Shown piece after piece: positions 27,616-33,972 of a stretch of DNA of 64,000 bases (its first letter is position 1; every line of letters starts with the position of its first letter). Source of the stretch: Serpens gallinarum (GTDB taxonomy: Bacteria > Pseudomonadota > Gammaproteobacteria > Pseudomonadales > Pseudomonadaceae); NCBI RefSeq assembly GCF_014836765.1, contig NZ_JACSQG010000004.1:62001-126000 (forward strand). The letters run 5' to 3'. The notes beneath the pieces were generated by a model, which did no database searches, was not told the DNA's origin, and worked only from the letters and a program-made list of their open reading frames with translations. The translations under genes and the position numbers were made by a program.

Positions 27616-28599
27616 ATGTTAGGTCTATGGAGAACCTGGAAGGGCCTCAGCGACAAAGGCATCATGGGTATCAATCGGCGCAATGCGGACTACGTGCTGA
27701 AGTACAACAAGCGCAGTCTGTACCCGATTGTCGATGACAAGATCATCACCAAGGAACGGGCCATCGAGGCCGGTATTCACGTCCCGGAAATGTACGGGAT
27801 CATCGAGACGGAAAAGCAGATCGAGAAGCTCGAGACGATCATTGGCGGTCGCCAGGATTTCGTCATCAAACCTGCACAAGGCGCCGGGGGTGACGGCATT
27901 TTGGTGATCGCCGACCGCTTCGAAGGCCGTTACCGAACGGTGTCCGGCCGAATCATCAGCCTCGAGGAAATAGAGCAGCAGATCTCCAACATTCTCTCGG
28001 GCCTGTATTCCCTGGGCGGCCACCGTGACCGGGCGCTGATCGAGTATCGCGTCACGCCCGATCCGATCTTCAAGAGCATCAGCTACGAAGGCGTACCGGA
28101 CATCCGCATCATCGTGCTGATGGGCTACCCAGTGATGGCCATGCTGCGCCTGCCCACCCGCCAGTCCAACGGCAAGGCCAACCTGCATCAGGGGGCCATC
28201 GGCGTGGGCGTGGATCTGGCCACGGGGGTTACCCTGCAAGGCACCTGGCTGAACAACAAGATCAGTAAGCACCCAGACACCACCAATGCCGTGGATGGCG
28301 TGCAATTGCCCAACTGGGACGGTTTCATGAAGCTCGCCGCAGGCTGCTACGAGCTCTGCGGACTGGGTTACATCGGCGTTGACATGGTCCTCGACCAGGA
28401 CAAGGGGCCGTTGATTCTCGAACTCAATGCCCGCCCCGGTCTTAACATCCAGATTGCCAACGATTGCGGCCTGACACACCGGGCCCATGCCGTCGAGGCG
28501 CACCTGGCAAACTTGAAGAAGAAGGGCGACAAGGACACGCCTGAACAGCGCGTGAAATTTGCCCAGGAGTTGTTCGGGCACGTCCCAGCAAAGATTTGA
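27616..28599 (+). CDS. ATP-grasp alpha-L-glutamate ligase-like protein (RimK superfamily)
   Basis: A 327-residue cytoplasmic ATP-grasp enzyme. ATP-binding Lys and glycine loop: FVIKPAQGAGGDGILVI; metal/ATP-binding acidic residues: GVDMVLDQDKGPLILELNARPG. Homologues add an amino acid to a carboxylate through an acyl-phosphate, as RimK adds glutamate to ribosomal S6 and MurT/CphA-like enzymes build peptides. Its true substrate is unknown; the secreted peptidase and the membrane protein in the same operon point to an envelope- or osmolyte-related peptide rather than to ribosome modification. A strong terminator follows. Confidence 0.82.
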   Translation: MLGLWRTWKGLSDKGIMGINRRNADYVLKYNKRSLYPIVDDKIITKERAIEAGIHVPEMYGIIETEKQIEKLETIIGGRQDFVIKPAQGAGGDGILVIADRFEGRYRTVSGRIISLEEIEQQISNILSGLYSLGGHRDRALIEYRVTPDPIFKSISYEGVPDIRIIVLMGYPVMAMLRLPTRQSNGKANLHQGAIGVGVDLATGVTLQGTWLNNKISKHPDTTNAVDGVQLPNWDGFMKLAAGCYELCGLGYIGVDMVLDQDKGPLILELNARPGLNIQIANDCGLTHRAHAVEAHLANLKKKGDKDTPEQRVKFAQELFGHVPAKI

Positions 28600-28618
28600 A
28601 CCAATCACTGCTAGAAGA

Positions 28619-28646
28619 AAGCCCGACCTACGCGTCGGGCTTTTTT
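28619..28646. terminator. terminator between the ATP-grasp gene and the convergent envelope operon
   Basis: AAGCCCGAC-CTACGC-GTCGGGCTT is a perfect 9-bp stem followed by a run of six T on the plus strand; the minus strand also has a T-rich tail. It lies 8 bp before the stop codon of the convergent gene and can serve both operons. Confidence 0.85.
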
Positions 28647-28654
28647 ACATCGAC

Positions 28655-29776
28655 TCAGCGAATGATAGCCAGTTCGAACTCGCCATGATCTACATGGCGG
28701 TGCGTCTGCAGGCCAGTCGAATCAATCGCTGCTCGCTGCAGGGGACGGTTGAAGGGCTTGTTATCCAGAGTGCGCAAGACGCGGTCTTCATCCGTGGTCA
28801 GCAACAGCACATAGCGTTCCCCCTGTCCCGCATGCACGGGAACAGTGCCTTCCAGAAAGGCATAGCGATACCAGGTTTCCGGATGCAGCTGGTACACGGC
28901 ATCGCTCACCAGGCGAGTGGGACGCTTGGCTTCGTCCAGAAACAATAGAGAGGGATAAACAACTTGCTTGTTGGCGAAACTGCGCACCCGCAAACCGTAG
29001 GTGTGCTGCGAGCGCGGCAGACTGAGGGCTGCGTAATAACTACGCCCCATGGGGAACTGCAAACTTGGCGAGAAGCGGCTCAGCTCCTGGTAGCGAGGCT
29101 CCTCTACGGAAAGCTCGGTAAATGCACTGTCCGACAATTGTGTGCAACAACGTTCAAGCAATGCCTGGTATGGACCGCCATCGCGCGCCTGGCTTCCCTT
29201 GAGTAACGCCTGCAGGGCTGGGCTGGGCTGGCCATCCAAGGCAGGCAGCCCAGGTGTGGCACGAGCGAACTCGATTTGCCGCCCCTCGGTGAATGCGATG
29301 GACGTGGGCTCGGCGATTCGTTCTGCGCCTTGCGGCAACGGCGAGTTATGCATACGCCCCTGATCGTCGACCCAGGTGTAGTAAGCCGTGCCGTGTTCGC
29401 TGCGCACAAAGCTGCGGCCTTCCAGAACGTCGGCATCAATGTACTCCGCGGCCGCGCCTCCATTGCGCAGTCGTTTGGTGTCGTGCCCCGCCTCTTCTAC
29501 ACCGGAGTAAGCACTGTTGTGCAACGTGCCATTGGCATCGACCCAAGTGAAGTAGCGACGCTTGCTTTCAGCCACCGCACCTGATGTCCATCCCCCGCTC
29601 CGCTTTTGATCGCCAGCCTCGATACGCCGCTCGGCCTGCCGCTGCTGCGCGGCATAACGATCATCGACGAAGGTGTTATGCACGTGACCCTGATCATCGA
29701 TCCAGGTCAGATACCGACCATTATCTGCCTGGGCGCAGGTTCCGACGATCAGCAACATAAGCAGCACAAAAGGCAT
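28655..29776 (-). CDS. secreted repeat protein with MalM-like C-terminal domain (FilE-like)
   Basis: A 373-residue exported protein. After a signal peptide (ending near CAQA) it has three copies of a YxTWVDxxGxxHN motif at residues ~22-35, 75-88 and 132-145 (DUF4124-like), then a linker and a C-terminal domain from about residue 230 (GRSYYAALSLPRS, YPSLLFLDE) that resembles the MalM periplasmic family. This layout and the gene order match the protein called FilE in the putative Fil pilus system of Acinetobacter. Two Cys occur together (RCC). It is the last gene of the five-gene operon and lies 9 bp after the FadL-type barrel gene. Periplasmic or cell-surface location is inferred. Confidence 0.7.
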   Translation of the reverse strand: MPFVLLMLLIVGTCAQADNGRYLTWIDDQGHVHNTFVDDRYAAQQRQAERRIEAGDQKRSGGWTSGAVAESKRRYFTWVDANGTLHNSAYSGVEEAGHDTKRLRNGGAAAEYIDADVLEGRSFVRSEHGTAYYTWVDDQGRMHNSPLPQGAERIAEPTSIAFTEGRQIEFARATPGLPALDGQPSPALQALLKGSQARDGGPYQALLERCCTQLSDSAFTELSVEEPRYQELSRFSPSLQFPMGRSYYAALSLPRSQHTYGLRVRSFANKQVVYPSLLFLDEAKRPTRLVSDAVYQLHPETWYRYAFLEGTVPVHAGQGERYVLLLTTDEDRVLRTLDNKPFNRPLQRAAIDSTGLQTHRHVDHGEFELAIIR

Positions 29777-29785
29777 AGCGCGTAC

Positions 29786-31384
29786 TCAAAAGCGGGTTCG
29801 ATAAGTCAGGGCAAACACATAGGCTTTTACGGTGGTTTTGATGTCCAGGTCGGCATACGGGTTATAAACCATATCCAGCAGCCCCGAACAGTTCACGTTG
29901 CAACTGCTTCCTCCCGGAATGCTTTGTTTGCTGACCATGTAATTGAAGCCGATATCGATCTCGGTTTCCGGATCCCACCGATAACCAGCGCCCAAGCCAT
30001 AAAGATCGGCATCTCCCAAGGGGGCAAGAGCATCCGCCTTATTGCCAGGTATCGCCGATTTTCGCGGCTCATATCCCATGCGCAAACTCAAGCGATCATT
30101 GACATCGAATTGCAGCCCGAAGGCCATGCTCCAGACGGACTCATAATCACGCGAAAGAATGATTGAATTGCGCGTGGCGTTGTTGGGTGAAAACACACTG
30201 GCCACTTTCAGGAAGTCCAGAGGTCGATCAAACTTCAGCTCGAAATTTTCCCACGCCGAATAGTCGGTCCATTTGACATCCATATTGAACTGCCACTGGC
30301 GATGCGGCTTCAATTTGATCCCCGTGGAAAAATGGGCCGGGTATGTAAGGTCCATCGACACGTTGCCTTGCTCATAGGCATAAAGCCCATCAGCGGACAT
30401 CACACTCAGCGGTGGCAAGATACCGAAGACAGAACTTTTCAACCCCTGCCACAGACCTTGCCAGTTTTGCGTGTAATCAATGCGGTAGGTACCCTGCATG
30501 TGCATTTTTGCTTCGCTTTGATACACAGCGCCCAAGGCAAACCAGTCTCTGGGCTCCCATAGAATTCCAAGGTTCCAGGTCGGCGAGAGGGTTTGTTCTA
30601 AATCCACTTCCAATTCGGCGAGATCAGTGAACGGGCCAAGCTCTCCTCCGCACAGGTTGAGAATGATATCCAGCGGGTTGCTGCCCACGACACACATTGC
30701 ATCCTGCACAGCCGCGATCAGGCCAGTGAACATGCCTGGGGCCCGAAGGTCTTGTTTTAGCGCCAGCGCCTGGTGAGAAAAGCCAATCGACAAGCCAACT
30801 GACAGCTCATCGTTTACCTGATAACCCACCGACGGTGAGAAATACGTGATGCGCTGCATGACGACTTCCTTGCCCTGATAACGGCCGGGGTCATCGTTTT
30901 CCCGCGTATAACCTACGGCTTGGGGCGTATAAATATTGGTGGCAAACGTAAACTTGGAACCGGGCGGGTTAATGGAGAGGCCGGCAAGTGGAGCCACCAG
31001 GACGGGGATTTCGGTTGTCCCGCCCAGTCCAGGCAAATACATGGCCGACGTGGTGGTTCTGCTTCGACTTCCAGCAATGGGATCCTGGTTATACCCGAAG
31101 AAATTGCTTCCATAATCGGCTGGCGCATCGAACTCAGCGCGAATGTCCATACCACCGGCAATGATCTTTACAGCCGTTTGCCGACCTTTGAGCTTGGTAA
31201 GAGCGGCAGGATTATAATGCACGGCATCAATACCGCTGGAATCCGCAGTGATGGCATTGCCCAAGGCCATGGCCTTAGGGTTGCCAATGGTCAGGTTTTG
31301 AGAAAATTGAGCCTGACTTTGCATCGCCCAGAGCAACGTCACCCCGGCAATCGCCCGCGCGAGCGGCGAAATTCGCTTACTCAT
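29786..31384 (-). CDS. OmpP1/FadL/TodX-type outer-membrane beta-barrel
   Basis: A 532-residue outer-membrane protein with a signal peptide (LWAMQSQA), the FadL-like N-terminal hatch segment (GNAITADSSGIDAVHYNPAALTKLKG) and alternating barrel strands that end in the terminal aromatic TYRTRF. FadL proteins move hydrophobic molecules; here it is embedded in an operon with a C39 peptidase and a second barrel, as in Fil (FilD) systems, so it may serve export or assembly of the small secreted protein or of a lipid-linked product. Two Cys pairs (SSCNVNCSG and CVVGSNPLDIILNLC) could form loop disulfides. The gap to the next gene is 9 bp. Confidence 0.82.
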   Translation of the reverse strand: MSKRISPLARAIAGVTLLWAMQSQAQFSQNLTIGNPKAMALGNAITADSSGIDAVHYNPAALTKLKGRQTAVKIIAGGMDIRAEFDAPADYGSNFFGYNQDPIAGSRSRTTTSAMYLPGLGGTTEIPVLVAPLAGLSINPPGSKFTFATNIYTPQAVGYTRENDDPGRYQGKEVVMQRITYFSPSVGYQVNDELSVGLSIGFSHQALALKQDLRAPGMFTGLIAAVQDAMCVVGSNPLDIILNLCGGELGPFTDLAELEVDLEQTLSPTWNLGILWEPRDWFALGAVYQSEAKMHMQGTYRIDYTQNWQGLWQGLKSSVFGILPPLSVMSADGLYAYEQGNVSMDLTYPAHFSTGIKLKPHRQWQFNMDVKWTDYSAWENFELKFDRPLDFLKVASVFSPNNATRNSIILSRDYESVWSMAFGLQFDVNDRLSLRMGYEPRKSAIPGNKADALAPLGDADLYGLGAGYRWDPETEIDIGFNYMVSKQSIPGGSSCNVNCSGLLDMVYNPYADLDIKTTVKAYVFALTYRTRF

Positions 31385-31402
31385 GAATAGTCCGCCTGCG
31401 GG

Positions 31403-32419
31403 TTATTGGGCCTTCAGGCCCTTGATATCCAAGGGCATGGAGATTCCCAGCAGGACATCGGGCGAATCCTCGGTCATGCCAAACCCGGCATTGACATTAA
31501 CGATGCGGTCTGGAGAAGTTCGCAGACCCAGCGAGAAATTCATAACCGCACTGGTTTGTTCAGTTCCCTTGCTGGTGCTATCAATAAACTCGTATTCAGG
31601 CTTCAGGTTGTGAGCCATCTGATAGGAAGCAGCCAGCGATACATCGTAGGACAAGGCATAAGCAAATCCCATGCTCAATGAGAAGGTTGACCCGGGTCTG
31701 ACTTCTTGCAGTAACCTGCTGCCGAATACTTGGTCTATATCTTTGACCGGCAGGTTGTAGGTATAACCCAACGAGCCGAACAGAACGACTGGATCAATGA
31801 CATAGGACATGTTTGCCCCGAGGCCCAGGCTGTAATAACCGTTACCTGTCGATAAGTCTTCACTGAGATTGATGTCGTATGGGCTTTCGCCGGTGGGAAG
31901 GCCAAGGTTGGCATACAAGGTAGTGACCGGCCGGCCGCGATGCGAATTCCAGGGTTGCCAGCGCAGGCTGGTAGATATATCGCCCAGGCTATATACATCC
32001 AGATCCCGTTCGGTGTCGTATTTGGCAATCATGGGCAAACGCACGCTAAAGGTCAGGTTATCCCAAACGCCATAGTCGAACGTAAACGAGTTGGTAAAGG
32101 TGTGCTGAGCCTCGCTTTGGCCTATTACGCTATATACGGGGTTGCTTATATCGTTATTGGCCCGGATGGTCTGAATCACCGTATCGCGAGTAAGGGAGTA
32201 ATCGAAACCGTAGGTCAGTGTACGCTCCCCTTTCTTCAGCAAGGTATAGCTTTTTTCCGCCGCTTGGAAAACCTCTTCCAGCGCTTTTGCGCTATCTGCG
32301 TCTTCCTCTTTTTTGCTTAATGCTTCGCGAGCCTCATTAACGTCCTGTTCGGCCGCCCACACTGGACCAGCACTGGCTATTACCAAAAAAGCCAGCCACG
32401 CAACTCCCCTAACTCCCAT
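31403..32419 (-). CDS. coiled-coil plus beta-barrel outer-membrane protein (FilC-like, FapF-like layout)
   Basis: A 338-residue protein: signal peptide (LVIASAGPVWA), an acidic/heptad-rich helix near residues 25-60 (EALSKKEEDADSAKALEEVF), then an all-beta barrel of alternating strands (TLTYGFDYSLTRD, TFSVRLPMIAKYD, SLGLGANMSY). An N-terminal coiled coil before a trimeric barrel is the known layout of the amyloid exporter FapF; no sequence family is claimed beyond that. The ATG at 32419 has AGGGG 8 bp upstream and starts the signal peptide directly; a GTG at 32452 is the alternative. Base composition here looks lower in GC than in neighbouring housekeeping genes. Confidence 0.7.
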   Translation of the reverse strand: MGVRGVAWLAFLVIASAGPVWAAEQDVNEAREALSKKEEDADSAKALEEVFQAAEKSYTLLKKGERTLTYGFDYSLTRDTVIQTIRANNDISNPVYSVIGQSEAQHTFTNSFTFDYGVWDNLTFSVRLPMIAKYDTERDLDVYSLGDISTSLRWQPWNSHRGRPVTTLYANLGLPTGESPYDINLSEDLSTGNGYYSLGLGANMSYVIDPVVLFGSLGYTYNLPVKDIDQVFGSRLLQEVRPGSTFSLSMGFAYALSYDVSLAASYQMAHNLKPEYEFIDSTSKGTEQTSAVMNFSLGLRTSPDRIVNVNAGFGMTEDSPDVLLGISMPLDIKGLKAQ

Positions 32420-32486
32420 GGCGCTACCCCTATTATTTTTAGATGCCGACACATCCTGTGCAGCGGGTGCTTATTGCGGCGGATAA

Positions 32487-33248
32487 TTACTTACGGCGGA
32501 TATATTGAATGCCACCGCCTGAGCCAAGCTCGGCAGCTTGGTTCTGGCTAAATTTCGCCAACTGTGGAAATTCGCGGAAAGCCAGAAGGCTGGTCGTTCG
32601 ATCATCCACAAGCCGCATATCTCGCTCATCCAATGCCAGCGCATTTATAGAGGGGTTATCCCCCGGGTAGACGATGAATAATACGTTCTGATCCCACACA
32701 GCTTCGAAACGTGCCCGGGTAAAGCTGATATTGCCCAAGGCGGGGTCGGCCACAAACACATGGTCGTCACGTACATCCCGCACTACGACGAAATGCTTGA
32801 AGCCAGCATATTCAATAGGCACGATTGCAGGATGTTCCAGGCCTTCCAGATCGTCGAATTCAGCTCGAAAACCACCGCTTTCATAGCCCAGCGCTGCTAC
32901 GAAACGCTTCATATCCAGCAAAGAAAAACCGCGTCGCTCGGCGATTTTTTCTGCCTCCCCGTAGTGCAGCAAGCCTTCCATGACCTGGCGCTCTTCCAGA
33001 TTGCGCCCCAGGTAGTAATCCAGCAGCGTCGTCAGAGCGGCTGAACCGCAGCTGTAGTCATAGGCCTGACGAATCACATTACGAAACTGCAATTGATTCA
33101 TCGGCTCCAGCACTACGCTTTCGCGCAATTGCCCTGCAGGAGTAAGTCCGTAGGTCAGATTGACCGTACCCTCGCGGACCGGCTTGGTATCCACTGTCTC
33201 GGTAAAACCGACAACGGCCAGCAAGCTGCCCAATAAAATCTCGATCAT
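32487..33248 (-). CDS. C39-family cysteine peptidase (FilB/FapD-like)
   Basis: A 253-residue papain-fold peptidase of the C39 type without the ABC transporter parts. The triad is visible: Cys67 in YDYSCGSAALTTLL, His152 in GFKHFVVVRDV and Asp168 in VADPALGN. The N-terminal hydrophobic stretch (ILLGSLLAVVGF) would export it to the periplasm. C39 enzymes cut after double-Gly-type leaders; FapD, which is essential for Fap fibre export, is the closest functional analogue. The likely substrate is the small secreted protein encoded just upstream (33332-33772), which has a double-Gly-like motif. Confidence 0.85.
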   Translation of the reverse strand: MIEILLGSLLAVVGFTETVDTKPVREGTVNLTYGLTPAGQLRESVVLEPMNQLQFRNVIRQAYDYSCGSAALTTLLDYYLGRNLEERQVMEGLLHYGEAEKIAERRGFSLLDMKRFVAALGYESGGFRAEFDDLEGLEHPAIVPIEYAGFKHFVVVRDVRDDHVFVADPALGNISFTRARFEAVWDQNVLFIVYPGDNPSINALALDERDMRLVDDRTTSLLAFREFPQLAKFSQNQAAELGSGGGIQYIRRK

Positions 33249-33281
33249 CTTTGCTGTGCACTCCCTTACCTGAGGAAGCGA

Positions 33282-33303
33282 TCTACCAGCCAGAGCCGGT
33301 AGA
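33282..33303 (-). repeat. intercistronic hairpin between the small secreted protein and the C39 peptidase
   Basis: TCTACCGGC-TCTG-GCTGGTAGA (minus strand) forms a 9-bp stem with one G-U pair and a 4-nt loop in an 83-bp gap. No T tract follows, so it is more likely an RNA-stabilising or processing hairpin that raises expression of the first gene than a full terminator. This use is inferred. Confidence 0.45.
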
Positions 33304-33331
33304 CCACCTTAAGCCTCAAGCCAACTGGTGC

Positions 33332-33772
33332 TTAGTGACCCCAGATCTTGATGGTAGTACCGGCCAGGTTCTGATCGATAATTGCCAGGGAGCCAATGCT
33401 GGCGGCAGAGGCGTCACCGACCTTGATGGCGGCGATTTCGATCTGACCGGTCATTTCCGGCAGGGAGATTTGCAGCTGCTGAGTATCGGTACCGGCGATA
33501 TCAGTGGTAACCACGTCGATCATCAGCGGGTTGGCATCGGAAATGCTGAAGCCGGTGAAGGTGATACCTTCCAGGCGCAGGCTGCCGCCGTTGGTATCGT
33601 TATCGGTGTACACAATGGCGCCGATGCTGCCGTTGAAGTCACCGGACAGGCTAATGCCGTCCTGACCGGTCACGCTTGCCAGGGCGTTGTCATCCATGGC
33701 CTTGAGGTCGGCCTGAGCCATGAACGGAGCGGCCAGAAACGCTGCAGCCAGAGCCAGTTGGTTCAATTTCAT
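33332..33772 (-). CDS. small secreted DUF6160-type protein with double-Gly-like leader (FilA-like)
   Basis: A 146-residue protein with a clear Sec signal peptide (MKLNQLALAAAFLAAPFMAQA), then DNALASVTGQDGISL. Relative to a cut after Q37 it has L at -7, V at -4 and G at -2, which matches the core of double-Gly leaders except for Gln at -1. The rest is a low-charge, Gly/Asn/Thr/Ile-rich beta-type sequence without Cys. It matches FilA-type proteins. The ATG at 33772 has GGAG 8 bp upstream; a GTG five codons earlier is less likely. It is the first gene of the operon and probably the most expressed; it may be the assembled product (fibre or surface layer) or a leader-processed signal. Confidence 0.75.
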   Translation of the reverse strand: MKLNQLALAAAFLAAPFMAQADLKAMDDNALASVTGQDGISLSGDFNGSIGAIVYTDNDTNGGSLRLEGITFTGFSISDANPLMIDVVTTDIAGTDTQQLQISLPEMTGQIEIAAIKVGDASAASIGSLAIIDQNLAGTTIKIWGH

Positions 33773-33815
33773 TATTGTTATCTCCACAGTTCACAGATGG
33801 GGTTATCCATAGACA

Positions 33816-33838
33816 CTGCCGCGACACCTGCCTCGACA
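33816..33838. promoter_or_regulatory. pair of 11-bp direct repeats upstream of the small secreted protein
   Basis: CTGCCGCGACA and CTGCCTCGACA (10 of 11 identical) stand one base apart, a 12-bp period, 44-66 bp before the start codon on the minus strand. Direct repeats near the core promoter are typical of activator sites, and MalT-like regulators (two are encoded directly upstream) bind as oligomers to repeated short boxes. Function not shown. Confidence 0.45.
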
Positions 33839-33851
33839 GTAGGACCCCTCA

Positions 33852-33883
33852 CCGCCCCGTACGGCATCTTCCTTGTGGGGCGG
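33852..33883. repeat. inverted repeat in the regulator-operon gap
   Basis: CCGCCCC (33852-33858) pairs with GGGGCGG (33877-33883) around an 18-nt loop. A further 8-bp hairpin, TGGGCTGG-CTG-CCAGCCCA, is at 33924-33942, closer to the end of the upstream LuxR gene. Neither has a strong T tract. One may end the regulator transcript. Confidence 0.4.
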
Positions 33884-33972
33884 AAAGCGCTGAGCTCGTC
33901 CTGCGAACAAAACTAGTGGCGGTTGGGCTGGCTGCCAGCCCATCCAAGGGATGGCGGCCCCATTGATGAGGC

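Noticed and set aside
25541-28599. RimK-type ribosomal S6 modification operon
   Set aside because: The presence of a 7TM/UUP1 membrane protein and a signal peptide on the peptidase argues for an envelope product; the true RimK operon has a different composition.
29786-31384. FadL hydrocarbon or fatty-acid transporter as a catabolic gene
   Set aside because: No degradation genes are nearby; the gene is embedded in an operon with a C39 peptidase and a second barrel, so a role in secretion or assembly is more likely.
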